A stretch of DNA of 64,000 bases, from NCBI RefSeq assembly GCF_027744825.2, contig NW_026527054.1:2418001-2482000 (forward strand). The letters are read 5' to 3'. This DNA comes from Synchiropus splendidus. Lineage: Eukaryota > Chordata > Actinopteri > Syngnathiformes > Callionymidae. The notes beneath the pieces were generated by a model, which worked only from the letters and a program-made list of their open reading frames with translations, was not told the DNA's origin and searched no databases. Position 1 is the stretch's first letter. Every line of letters starts with the position of its first letter. The position numbers and the translations under genes were made by a program. This document shows, piece after piece, positions 1 through 14,100 of the stretch.

Positions 1-3000
1 GCCAAACATAAAAATGTTGATAACTTTGGAAAAACACTTCAGACAGCTTAGATTTGATGTGCAACTACTAGAAAGACCCTTTCTGCTATAGTGGGAGGTC
101 GAAATTTCATGTTCTGAAGCTTCCCTGGAAAGTCATGGGACAATGCAGAAAACGATTTTTCATCCTGAGATAAGGTCGATTCCGGAACACCAAAGATAAA
201 AATGTTGATAACTTTCGAAAAACACTTCGGACAGCTTAGATCTGATGTGCAACTACTAGAAAGACCCTTTCTGCTATCGTGGGAGGTGAACATTTCATGT
301 TCTGAAGCTTCCCTGAGAAGTTATGGCACAATGCAGAGAATGCGTTTTCAGCCTGAGATAAGGTTGATTCCGGATCGCCAAACATAAAAATGTTGATAAC
401 TTTGGAAAAACACTTCAAACAGCTTAGATTTGATGTGCAACTACTAGAAAGACCCTTTCTGCTATAGTGGGAGGTGAACATTTCATGTTCTGAAGCTTCC
501 CTGCAAAGTTATGGGACAATGCAGAAAACGTGTTTTCAGCCTGAGATAAGGTCGATTCCGGAACGCCAAACATGAAAATGTTGATAACTTTCGAAAAACA
601 CTTCGGACAGCTTAGATCTGATGTGCAACTACTGGAAAGACCCTTTCTGCTATAGTGGGAGGTGAACATTTCATGTTCTGAAGCTTCCCTGAGAAGTTAT
701 GGCACAATGCAGAAAATGCGTTTTCAGCCTGAGATAAGGTTGATTCCGGATCGCCAAACATAAAAATGTTGATAACTTTGGAAAAACACTTCAAACAGCT
801 TAGATTTGATGTGCAACTACTAGAAAGACCCTTTCTGCTATAGTTGGAGGTGAACATTTCATGTTCTGAAGCTTCCCTCAAAGTTATGGGACAATGCAGA
901 AAACGTGTTTTCAGCCTGAGATAAGGTGGGTTCCGGAACGCCAAATGTAAAAATGTTGATAACTTTGGAAAAACACTTCAAACAGCTTAGATTTGATGTG
1001 CAACTACTAGAAAGACCCTTCCTGCTATAGTGGTAGGTTAAAATTTCATGTTCTGAAGCTTCCCTGAGAAGTTATGGCACAATGCAGAAAATGCGTTTTC
1101 AGCCTGACATAAGGTCGATTCCGGAACGCCAAACATAAAAATGTTGATAGCTTTGGAAAAACACTTCAAACAGCTTAGATTTGATGTGCAACTACTGGAA
1201 GAACCCTTTCTGCTATAGTGGGAGGTTAAAATTTCATGTTCTGAAGCTTCCCTGCAAAGATATGGCACAATGCAGAAAACGCGTTTTCAGCCTGAGATAA
1301 GGTGGGTTCCGGAACGCCAAATGTAAAAATGTTGATAACTTTTAAAAAACACTTCAGACAGCTTAGATTTGATGTGCAACTCCTAGAAAGACCCTTTCTT
1401 CTATAGTGGGAGGTGAACATTTCATGTTCTGAAGCTTCCCTGAGAAGTTATGGCACAATGCAGAAAACGCGTTTTCAGCCTGAGATAAGGTGGGTTCCGG
1501 AACACCAAGCGTAAAAATGTTGATAACTTTGGAACAACACTTCAGTCAGCTTAGATTTGATGTGCAACTACTAGAAAGATCCTTTCTGCTTTAGTGGGAG
1601 GTGAAAATTTCATTTTCTCAAGCTTCACTGCAAAGTTATGGCACAATGCGTAAAACGCGTTTTCAGCCTGAGATAAGGTCGGTTCTAGAACGCCAAACAT
1701 AAAAATGTTGATAACTTTGGAAAAACACCTCAGACAGCTTAGATTTGATGTGCAACTACTAGAAAGACCCTTTCTGCTATAGTGGGAGGTCAAAATTTCA
1801 TGTTCTGAAGCTTCCCTGGAAAGTTATGGGACAATGCAGAAAACGCGTTTTCAGCCTGAGGTAAGGTGGGTTCCGAAACGCCAAACGAAAAAATGTTGAT
1901 CACTTTGGAACAACACTTCAGACAGCTTAGAATTGATGTGCAAGTACTAGAAAGACCCTTTCTGTTACAGTGGGAGGTGAAAATTTCATGTTCTGAAGCT
2001 TCCCTGCAAAGTTATGGCACAATGCGTAAAACGTGTTTTCAGCCTGAGATAAGGTCGATTCTGGAACGCCAAACATAAAAATGTTGATAACTTTGGAAAA
2101 ACACTTCAGACAGCTTAGATTTGATGTGCAACTACTAGAAAGACCCTTTCTGCTATAGTGGGAGGTCGAAATTTCATGTTCTGAAGCTTCCCTGGAAAGT
2201 CATGGGACAATGCAGAAAACGATTTTTCATCCTGAGATAAGGTCGATTCCGGAACACCAAACATAAAAATGTTGATAACTTTCGAAAAACACTTCGGACA
2301 GCTTAGATCTGATGTGCAACTACTAGAAAGACCCTTTCTGCTATCGTGGGAGGTGAACATTTCATGTTCTGAAGCTTCCCTGAGAAGTTATGGCACAATG
2401 CAGAAAATGCGTTTTCAGCCTGAGATAAGGTTGATTCCGGATCGCCAAACATAAAAATGTTGATAACTTTGGAAAAACACTTCAAACAGCTTAGATTTGA
2501 TGTGCAACTACTAGAAAGACCCTTTCTGCTATAGTTGGAGGTGAACATTTCATGTTCTGAAGCTTCCCTCAAAGTTATGGGACAATGCAGAAAACGTGTT
2601 TTCAGCCTGAGATAAGGTCGATTCCGGAACGCCAAACATAAAAATGTTGATAACTTTCGAAAAACACTTCGGACAGCTTAGATCTGATGTGCAACTACTG
2701 GAAAGACCCTTTCTGCTATAGTGGGAGGTGAACATTTCATGTTCTGAAGCTTCCCTGCAAAGTTATGGCACAATGCAGACAACCCGTTTTCAGCCTGAGA
2801 TAAGATCGATTCTGGAACGCCAAACATAAAAATGTTGATAACTTTCGAAAAACTCTTCAGACAGCTTAGATTTGATGTGCAACTACTAGAAAGACCCTTT
2901 CTGCTATAGTGGGAGGTCAAAATTTCATGTTCTGAAGCTTCCCTGGAAAGTTATGGGACAATGCAGAAAACGCGTTTTCAGCCTGAGGTAAGGTGGGTTC

Positions 3001-3399
3001 CGAAACGCCAAACGAAAAAATGTTGATCACTTTGGAACAACACTTCAGACAGCTTAGAATTGATGTGCAAGTACTAGAAAGACCCTTTCTGTTACAGTGG
3101 GAGGTGAAAATTTCATGTTCTGAAGCTTCCCTGCAAAGTTATGGCACAATGCGTAAAACGTGTTTTCAGCCTGAGATAAGGTCGATTCCGGAACGCCAAA
3201 CATAAAAATGTTGATAACTTTTGAAAACACTTCAGACAGGTTAGATTTGATGTGCAACTACTAGAAGGACCCTTTCTGCTATAGTTGGAGGTTAAAATTT
3301 CATTTTCTGAAGCTTCCCTGCAAAGATATGGCACAATGCAGAAAACGCGTTTTCAGTCTGAGATATGGTTGATTCCGGAACGCCATACATAACAACGTT

Positions 3400-5120
3400 G
3401 ATAACTTTGGAAAAACACATCAGACAGCTTAGATTTGATGTGCAACTACTAGAAAGACCCTTTCTGCTATAGTGGTAGGTTAAAATTTCATGTTAGGAAG
3501 CTTCCATGCAAAGTTATGGCACAATGCAGACAACGCGTTTTCAGCCTGAGATAAGGTCGATTCTGGAACGCCAAACATAAAAATGTTGATAACTTTCGAA
3601 AAGCCCTTCAGACAGCTTAGATTTGATTTGCAACTACTAGAAAGACCCTTTCTGCTATAGTGGGAGGTGAACATTTCATGTTCTGAAGCTTCCCTGGAAA
3701 GTTATGGGACAATGCAGAAAACGTGTTTTCAGCCTGAGGTAAGGTCGATTCCGGAACGCCAAACATAAAAATGTTGATAACTTTCGAAATACACTTCGGA
3801 CAGCTTAGATCTGATGTGCAACTACTGGAAAGACCCTTTCTGCTATAGTGGGAGGTGAACATTTCATGTTCTGAAGCTTCCCTGCAAAGTTATGGCACAA
3901 TGCAGACAACGCGTTTTCAGCCTGAGATAAGATCGATTCTGGAACGCCAAACATAAAAATGTTGATAACTTTCGAAAAACTCTTCAGACCGCTCAGATTT
4001 GATGTGCAACTACTAGAAAAACCCTTTCTGCTATAGTGCGAGGTGAAATTTTCATTTTCTGAAGCTTCCCTGCAAAGTTATGGCACAAAGCGTAAAAAGC
4101 GTTTTCAGCCTGTGATAAGGTCGATTCCGGAACGCCAAACATAAAAATGTTGATAACTTTTGAAAAACACTTCAGACAGGTTAGATTTGATGTGCAACTA
4201 CTAGAAGGACCCTTTCTGCTATAGTTGGAGGTTAAAATTTCATTTTCTGAAGCTTCCCTGCAAAGATATGGCACAATGCAGATAACGCGTTTTCAGACTG
4301 AGATAAGGTGGGTTCCGGAACGCCAAACATAAAAATATTAATAACTTTGGAAAAACACTTCAGACAGCTTCGATTTGATGTGCAACTACTAGAAAGACCC
4401 TTTCTGCTATAGTGGGAGGTGAAAATTTCATTTCCTGAAGCTTCCCTGCAAAGTTATGGCACCAAGCGTAAAAAGCATTTTCAGCCTGAGATAAGGTCGA
4501 TTCCGGAACGCCAAACATAAAAATGTTGATAACTTTCGAAAAACACTTCAGACAGCTTAGATTTGATGTGCAACTACTAGAACGACCCTTTCTGCTATAG
4601 TGGGACGTGAAAATTTCATGTTCTCAAGCTTCCCAGCAAAGTTATGGCACAATGCCGAAAACGCGTTTTCAGCCTGAGATAAGGTGGGTTCCGGAACGCC
4701 AAACATAAAATTGTTGATAACTTTGGAAAAACCCTTCAGACAGCTTAGATTTGATGTGCAACAATTAGAAAGACCCTTTCTGCTATAGTGGGAGGTCGAA
4801 ATTTCATGTTCTGAAGCTTCCCTGAGAAGTTATGGGACAATGCATAAAATGATTTTTCAGCCTGAGACAAGGTGGGTTCCGAAACGCCAAACATAAAAAT
4901 GTTGATAACTTTCGAAAAACACTTCGGACAGCTTAGATCTGATGTGCAACTACTAGAAAGACCCTTTCTGCTATAGTGGGAGGTGAAAATTTCATTTTCT
5001 GAAGCTTCCCTGCAAAGTTATGGTACAAAGCGTAAAAAGCGTTTTCAGCCTGAGATAAGGTCGATTCCGGAACGCCAAACATAAAAATGTTGATAACTTT
5101 GGAAAAACACTTCAGACAGC
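3400..5120. repeat. Monomer block recurring 13 kb downstream (16.75-17.96 kb)
   Basis: The monomer order here recurs at about 16750-17960. Landmarks at 3480 and 3617 match 16828 and 16965 with an offset of 13348 bp (71 x 188). The rare ATAAAAATATT variant at 4329 matches 17301 with an offset of 12972 bp (69 x 188). Two monomers were lost or gained between the copies. Dispersed copies like this fit successive amplification of overlapping segments. Confidence 0.7.
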
Positions 5121-8100
5121 TTAGATTTGATGTGCAACTACTAGAAAGACCCTTTCTGCTATCGTGGGATGTGAACATTTCATGTTCTGAAGCTTCCCTG
5201 AGAAGTTATGGCACAATGCAGAAAATGCATTTTCAGCCTGAGATAAGGTTGATTCCGGAACGCCAAACATAAAAATGTTGATAACTTTGGAAAAACACTT
5301 CAAACAGCTTAGATTTGATGTGCAACTACTAGAAGGACCCTTTCTGCTATAGTGGGAGGTTAGAATTTCATTTTCTGTAGCTTCCCTGCAAAGATATGGC
5401 ACAATGCAGATAACGCGTTTTCAGCCTGAGATAAGGTGGGTTCCGGAACGCCAAACATAAAAATGTTGATAACTTTAGAAAAACACTTCAGACAGCTTCG
5501 ATTTGATGTGCAACTACGAGAAAGACCCTTTCTGCGATAGTGGGTGGTGAACATTTCATGTTCTGAAGCTTCCCTGAGAAGTTATGGCACAATGCAGAAA
5601 ACGCGTTTTCAGCCTGAGATAAGGTCGATTCCGGAACGCCAAACATAACAATGTTGATAACTTTGGAAAAACACATCAGACAGCTTAGATTTGATGTGCA
5701 ACTACTAGAAAGACCCTTTCTGCTATAGTGTTAGGTCAAAATTTCATGTTCTGAAGATTCCCTGAGAAGATATGGGACAATGCAGAAAACATTTTTTCAT
5801 CCTGAGATATGGTCGTTTCTGTAACGCCAAACATAAAAATGTTGATAACTTTGGAAAAACACTTCAGACAGCTTCGATTTGATGTGCAACTTCTAGAAAG
5901 ACCCTTTCTGCTATAGTGGGAGGTGAAAATTTCATTTCCTGAAGCTTCCCTGCAAAGTTATGGCACAAAGCGTAAAAAGCGTTTTCAGCCTGAGATAAGG
6001 TCGATTCCGGAACGCCAAACATAAAAATGTTGATAACTTTGGAAAAACACTTCAGACAGCTTAGATTTGATGTGCAACTACTAGAAGGACCCTTTCTGCT
6101 ATAGTGGGAGGTTAAAATTTCATTTTCTGAAGCTTCCCTGCAAAGATATGGCACAATGCAGAAAACGCGTTTTCAGCCTGACATAAGGTGGTTTCCGGAA
6201 CACCAAACATAAAAATGTTGATAACTTTCGAAAAACACTTCGGACAGCTTAGATCTGATGTGCAACTACTAGAAAGACCCTTTCTGCTATCGTGGGATGT
6301 GAACATTTCATGTTCTGAAGCTTCCCTGAGAAGTTATGGCACAATGCAGAAAATGCATTTTCAGCCTGAGATAAGGTTGATTCCGGAACGCCAAACATAA
6401 AAATGTTGATAACTTTGGAAAAACACTTCAAACAGCTTAGATTTGATGTGCAACTACTAGAAGGACCCTTTCTGCTATAGTGGGAGGTTAGAATTTCATG
6501 TTCTGAAGCTTCCCTGCAAAGATATGGCACAATGCAGAAAACGCGTTTTCAGCCTGAGATAAGGTGGGTTCCGGAACGCCAAACGTAAAAATGTTGATAA
6601 CTTTTAAAAAACACTTCAGACAGCTTAGATTTGATGTGCAACTACTAGAAAGACACTTTCTTCTATAGCGGGAGGTGAACATATCATGTTCTGAAGCTTC
6701 CCTGAGAAGTTATGGCACAATGCAGAAAACGCGTTTTCAGCCTGAGATAAGGTGGGTTCCGGAACGCCAAGCGTAAAAATGTTGATAACTTTGGAACAAC
6801 ACTTCAGTCAGCTTAGATTTGATGTGCAACTACTAGAAAGATCCTTCCTGCTTTAGTGGGAGGTGAAAATTTCATTTTCTCAAGCTTCCCTGCAAAGTTA
6901 TGGCACAATGCGTAAAACGCGTTTTCAGCCTGAGATAAGGTCGATTCTGGGAGGCCAAACATAACAATGTTGATAACTTTGGAAAAACACATCAGACAGC
7001 TTAGATTTAATGTGCAACTACTAGAAAGACCCTTTCTGCTATAGTGGTAGGTTAAAATTTCATGTTCGGAAGCTTCCATGCAAAGTTATGGCACAATGCA
7101 GATAACGCGTTTTCAGCCTGAGATAAGGTCGATTCTGGAACGCCAAACATAAAAATGTTGATAACTTTCGAAAAACACTTCAGACAGCTTAGATTTGATG
7201 TGCAACTACTAGAAAGACCCTTTCTTCTATAGTGGGAGGTGAACATTTCATGTTCTGAAGCTTCCCTGCAAAGTTATGGCACAATGCAGAAAACGCGTTT
7301 TCAGCCTGAGATAAGGTGGGTTCCGGAACGCCAAGCGTAAAAATGTTGATAACTTTGGAACAACACTTCAGTCAGCTTAGATTTGATGTGCAACTACTAG
7401 AAAGATCCTTTCTGCTTTAGTGGGAGGTGAAAATTTCATTTTCTCAAGCTTCCCTGCAAAGTTATGGCACAATTCGTAAAACGCGTTTTCAGCCTGAGAT
7501 AAGGTCGATTCTGGAACGCTAAACATAAAAATGTTGATAACTTTGGAAAAACACCTCAGACAGCTTAGATTTGATGTGCAACTACTAGAAAGACCCTTTC
7601 TGCTATAGTGGGAGGTCAAAATTTCATGTTCTGAAGCTTCCCTGGAAAGTTATGGGACAATGCAGAAAACGCGTTTTCAGCCTGAGATAAGGTGGGTTCC
7701 GAAACGCCAAACGTAAAAATGTTGATCTCTTTGGAACAACACTTCAGACAGCTTAGAATTGATGTGCAAGTACTAGAAAGACCCTTTCTGCTATCATGGG
7801 AGGTGAACATTTCATGTTCTGAAGCTTCCCTGAGAAGTTATGGCACAATGCAGAAAATGCATTTTCAGCCTGAGATAAGGTTGATTCCGGAACGCCAAAC
7901 ATAAAAATGTTGATAACTTTGGAAAAACACTTCAAACAGCTTAGATTTGATGTGCAACTACTAGAAGGACCCTTTCTGCTATAGTGGGAGGTTAGAATTT
8001 CATGTTCTGAAGCTTCCCTGCAAAGATATGGCACAATGCAGAAAACGCGTTTTCAGCCTGAGATAAGGTGGGTTCCGGAACGCCAAACGTAAAAATGTTG

Positions 8101-11100
8101 ATAACTTTTAAAAAACACTTCAGACAGCTTAGATTTGATGTGCAACTACTAGAAAGACACTTTCTTCTATAGCGGGAGGTGAACATTTCATGTTCTGAAG
8201 CTTCCCTGAGAAGTTATGGCACAATGCAGAAAACGCGTTTTCAGCCTGAGATAAGGTGGGTTCCGGAACGCCAAGCGTAAAAATGTTGATAACTTTGGAA
8301 CAACACTTCAGTCAGCTTAGATTTGATGTGCAACTACTAGAAAGATCCTTTCTGCTTTAGTGGGAGGTGAAAATTTCATTTTCTCAAGCTTCCCTGCAAA
8401 GTTATGGCACAATGCGTAAAACGCGTTTTCAGCCTGAGATAAGGTCGATTCTGGGAGGCCAAACATAACAATGTTGATAACTTTGGAAAAACACATCAGA
8501 CAGCTTAGATTTAATGTGCAACTACTAGAAAGACCCTTTCTTCTATAGTGGGAGGTGAACATTTCATGTTCTGAAGCTTCCCTGCAAAGTTATGGCACAA
8601 TGCAGAAAACGCGTTTTCAGCCTGAGATAAGGTGGGTTCCGGAACGCCAAGCGTAAAAATGTTGATAACTTTGGAACAACACTTCAGTCAGCTTAGATTT
8701 GATGTGCAACTACTAGAAAGATCCTTTCTGCTTTAGTGGGAGGTGAAAATTTCATTTTCTCAAGCTTCCCTGCAAAGTTATGGCACAATTCGTAAAACGC
8801 GTTTTCAGCCTGAGATAAGGTCGATTCTGGAACGCTAAACATAAAAATGTTGATAACTTTGGAAAAACACCTCAGACAGCTTAGATTTGATGTGCAACTA
8901 CTAGAAAGACCCTTTCTGCTATAGTGGGAGGTCAAAATTTCATGTTCTGAAGCTTCCCTGGAAAGTTATGGGACAATGCAGAAAACGCGTTTTCAGCCTG
9001 AGATAAGGTGGGTTCCGAAACGCCAAACGTAAAAATGTTGATCTCTTTGGAACAACACTTCAGACAGCTTAGAATTGATGTGCAAGTACTAGAAAGACCC
9101 TTTCTGCTATCATGGGAGGTGAACATTTCATGTTCTGAAGCTTCCCTGAGAAGTTATGGCACAATGCAGAAAATGCGTTTTCAGCCTGAGATAAGGTTGA
9201 TTCCGGAACGCCAAACATAAAAATGTTGATAACTTTGGAAAAACACTTCAAACAGCTTAGATTTGATGTGCAACTACTAGAAGGACCCTTTCTGCTATAG
9301 TGGGAGGTTAAATTTTCATGTTCTGAAGCTTCCCTGCAAAGATATGGCACAATGCAGAAAACGCGTTTTCAGCCTGAGATATGGTGGGTTCCGGAATGCC
9401 AAACATAAAAATGTTGATAACTTTTAAAAAACACATCAGACAGCTTAAATTTGATGTGCAACTACTAGAAAGACCCTTTCTGCTATAGTGGGAGGTGAAC
9501 ATTTCATGTTCTGAAGCTTCCCTGCAAAGTTATGGCACAATGCGTAAAATGCGTTTTCAGCCTGAGATAAGGTTGATTCCGGAACGCCATACATAACAAC
9601 GTTGATAACTTTGGAAAAACACATCAGACAGCTTAGATTTGATGTGCAACTACTAGAAAGACCCTTCCTGCTATAGTGGTAGGTTAAAATTTCATGTTCA
9701 GAAGCTTCCATGCAAAGTTATGGCACAATGCAGACAACGCGTTTTCAGCCTGAGATAAGGTCGATTCTGGAACGCCAAACATAAAAATGTTGATAACTTT
9801 GGAAAAACACCTCAAACAGCTTAGATTTGATGTGCAACTACTAGAAAGACCCTTTCTGCTACCGTGGGAGGTGAACAGTTCATGTTCTGAAGCTTCCCTG
9901 AGAAGTTATGGCACAATGCAGAAAATGCGTTTTCAGCCTGAGATAAGGTTGATTCCGGAACGCCAAACATAAAAATGTTGATAACTTTGGAAAAACACTT
10001 CAAACAGCTTAGATTTGATGTGCAACGACTGGAAGAACCCTTTCTGCTATAGTGGGAGGTTAAAATTTCATGTTCTGAAGCTTCCCTGCAAAGATATGGC
10101 ACAATGCAGAAAACGCGTTTTCAGCCTGAGATAAGGTGGGTTCCGGAACGCCAAATGTAAAAATGTTGATAACTTTTAAAAAACACTTCAGACAGCTTAG
10201 ATTTGATGTGCAACTACTAGAAAGACCCTTTCTTCTATAGTGGGAGGTGAACATTTCATGTTCTGAAGCTTCCCTGAGAAGTTATGGCACAATGCAGAAA
10301 ACGCGTTTTCAGCCTGAGATAAGGTGGATTCCGGAACGCCAAGCGTAAAAATGTTGATAACTTTGGAACAACACTTCAGTCAGCTTAGATTTGATGTGCA
10401 ACTACTAGAAAGATCCTTTCTGCTTTAGTGGGAGGTGAAAATTTCATTTTCTCAAGCTTCACTGCAAAGTAATGGCACAATGCGTAAAACGCGTTTTCAG
10501 CCTGAGATAAGGTCGATTCTGGAACGCCAAACATAAAAATGTTGATAACTTTGGAAAAACACCTCAGACAGCTTAGATTTGATGTGCAACTACTAGAAAG
10601 ACCCTTTCTGCTATAGTGGGAGGTCAAAATTTCATGTTCTGAAGCTTCCCTGGAAAGTTATGGGACAATGCAGAAAACGCGTTTTCAGCCTGAGATAAGG
10701 TGGGTTCCGAAACGCCAAACGAAAAAATGTTGATCACTTTGGAACAACACTTCAGACAGCTTAGAATTGATGTGCAAGTACTAGAAAGACCCTTTCTGTT
10801 AAAGTGGGAGGTGAAAATTTCATGTTCTGAAGCTTCCCTGCAAAGTTATGGCACAATGCGTAAAACGTGTTTTCAGCCTGAGATAAGGTCGATTCTGGAA
10901 CGCCAAACATAAAAATGTTGATAACTTTGGAAAAACACTTCAGACAGCTTAGATTTGATGTGCAACTACTAGAAAGACCCTTTCTGCTATAGTGGGAGGT
11001 CGAAATTTCATGTTCTGAAGCTTCCCTGGAAAGTCATGGGACAATGCAGAAAACGATTTTTCATCCTGAGATAAGGTCGATTCCGGAACACCAAACATAA

Positions 11101-14100
11101 AAATGTTGATAACTTTCGAAAAACACTTCGGACAGCTTAGATCTGATGTGCAACTACTAGAAAGACCCTTTCTGCTATCGTGGGAGGTGAACAGTTCATG
11201 TTCTGAAGCTTCCCTGAGAAGTTATGGCACAATGCAGAAAATGCGTTTTCAGCCTGAGATAAGGTTGATTCCGGAACGCCAAACATAAAAATGTTGATAA
11301 CTTTGGAAAAACACTTCAAACAGCTTAGATTTGATGTGCAACTACTGGAAGAACCCTTTCTGCTATAGTGGGAGGTTAAAATTTCATGTTCTGAAGCTTC
11401 CCTGCAAAGATATGGCACAATGCAGAAAACGCGTTTTCAGCCTGAGATAAGGTGGGTTCCGGAACGCCAAATGTAAAAATGTTGATAACTTTTAAAAAAC
11501 ACTTCAGACAGCTTAGATTTGATGTGCAACTACTAGAAAGACCCTTTCTTCTATAGTGGGAGGTGAACATTTCATGTTCTGAAGCTTCCCTGAGAAGTTA
11601 TGGCACAATGCAGAAAACGCGTTTTCAGCCTGAGATAAGGTGGGTTCCGGAACGCCAAGCGTAAAAATGTTGATAACTTTGGAACAACACTTCAGTCAGC
11701 TTAGATTTGATGTGCAACTACTAGAAAGATCCTTTCTGCTTTAGTGGGAGGTGAAAATTTCATTTTCTCAAGCTTCACTGCAAAGTTATGGCACAATGCT
11801 TAAAACGCGTTTTCAGCCTGAGATAAGGTCGATTCTGGAACGCCAAACATAAAAATGTTGATAACTTTGGAAAAACACCTCAGACAGCTTAGATTTGATG
11901 TGCAACTACTAGAAAGACCCTTTCTGCTATAGTGGGAGGTCAAAATTTCATGTTCTGAAGCTTCCCTGGAAAGTTATGGGACAATGCAGAAAACGCGTTT
12001 TCAGCCTGAGATAAGGTGGGTTCCGAAACGCCAAACGAAAAAATGTTGATCACTTTGGAACAACACTTCAGACGGCTTAGAATTGATGTGCAAGTACTAG
12101 AAAGACCCTTTCTGTTACAGTGGGAGGTGAAAATTTCATGTTCTGAAGCTTCCCTGCACAGTTATGGCACAATGCGTAAAACGTGTTTTCAGCCTGAGAT
12201 AAGGTCGATTCTGGAACGCCAAACATAAAAATGTTGATAACTTTGGAAAAACACTTCAGACAGCTTAGATTTGATGTGCAACTACTAGAAAGACCCTTTC
12301 TGCTATAGTGGGAGGTCGAAATTTCATGTTCTGAAGCTTCCCTGGAAAGTCATGGGACAATGCAGAAAACGATTTTTCATCCTGAGATAAGGTCGATTCC
12401 GGAACACCAAAGATAAAAATGTTGATAACTTTCGAAAAACACTTCGGACAGCTTAGATCTGATGTGCAACTACTAGAAAGACCCTTTCTGCTATCGTGGG
12501 AGGTGAACATTTCATGTTCTGAAGCTTCCCTGAGAAGTTATGGCACAATGCAGAAAATGCGTTTTCAGCCTGAGATAAGGTTGATTCCGGAACGCCAAAC
12601 ATAAAAATGTTGATAACTTTGGAAAAACACTTCAAACAGCTTAGATTTGATGTGCAACTACTGGAAGAACCCTTTCTGCTTTAGTGGGAGGTGAAAATTT
12701 CATTTTCTCAAGCTTCACTGCAAAGTTATGGCACAATGCTTAAAACGCGTTTTCAGCCTGAGATAAGGTCGATTCTGGAACGCCAAACATAAAAATGTTG
12801 ATAACTTTGGAAAAACACCTCAGACAGCTTAGATTTGATGTGCAACTACTAGAAAGACCCTTTCTGCTATAGTGGGAGGTCAAAATTTCATATTCTGAAG
12901 CTTCCCTGGAAAGTTATGGGACAATGCAGAAAACGCGTTTTCAGCCTGAGATAAGGTGGGTTCCGAAACGCCAAACGAAAAAATGTTGATCACTTTGGAA
13001 CAACACTTCAGACGGCTTAGAATTGATGTGCAAGTACTAGAAAGACCCTTTCTGTTACAGTGGGAGGTGAAAATTTCATGTTCTGAAGCTTCCCTGCACA
13101 GTTATGGCACAATGCGTAAAACGTGTTTTCAGCCTGAGATAAGGTCGATTCTGGAACGCCAAACATAAAAATGTTGATAACTTTGGAAAAACACTTCAGA
13201 CAGCTTAGATTTGATGTGCAACTACTAGAAAGACCCTTTCTGCTATAGTGGGAGGTCGAAATTTCATGTTCTGAAGCTTCCCTGGAAAGTCATGGGACAA
13301 TGCAGAAAACGATTTTTCATCCTGAGATAAGGTCGATTCCGGAACACCAAAGATAAAAATGTTGATAACTTTCGAAAAACACTTCGGACAGCTTAGATCT
13401 GATGTGCAACTACTAGAAAGACCCTTTCTGCTATCGTGGGAGGTGAACATTTCATGTTCTGAAGCTTCCCTGAGAAGTTATGGCACAATGCAGAAAATGC
13501 GTTTTCAGCCTGAGATAAGGTTGATTCCGGATCGCCAAACATAAAAATGTTGATAACTTTGGAAAAACACTTCAAACAGCTTAGATTTGATGTGCAACTA
13601 CTAGAAAGACCCTTTCTGCTATAGTGGGAGGTGAACATTTCATGTTCTGAAGCTTCCCTGCAAAGTTATGGGACAATGCAGAAAACGTGTTTTCAGCCTG
13701 AGATAAGGTCGATTCCGGAACGCCAAACATAAAAATGTTGATAACTTTCGAAAAACACTTCGGACAGCTTAGATCTGATGTGCAACTACTGGAAAGACCC
13801 TTTCTGCTATAGTGGGAGGTGAACATTTCATGTTCTGAAGCTTCCCTGCAAAGTTATGGCACAATGCAGACAACGCGTTTTCAGCCTGAGATAAGATCCA
13901 TTCTGGAACGCCAAACATAAAAATGTTGATAACTTTCGAAAAACTCTTCAGACAGCTCAGATTTGATGTGCAACTACTAGAAAAACCCTTTCTGCTATAG
14001 TGGGAGGTGAAATTTTCATTTTCTGAAGCTTCCCTGCAAAGTTATGGCACAAAGCGTAAAAAGCGTTTTCAGCCTGTGATAAGGTCGATTCCGGAACGCC

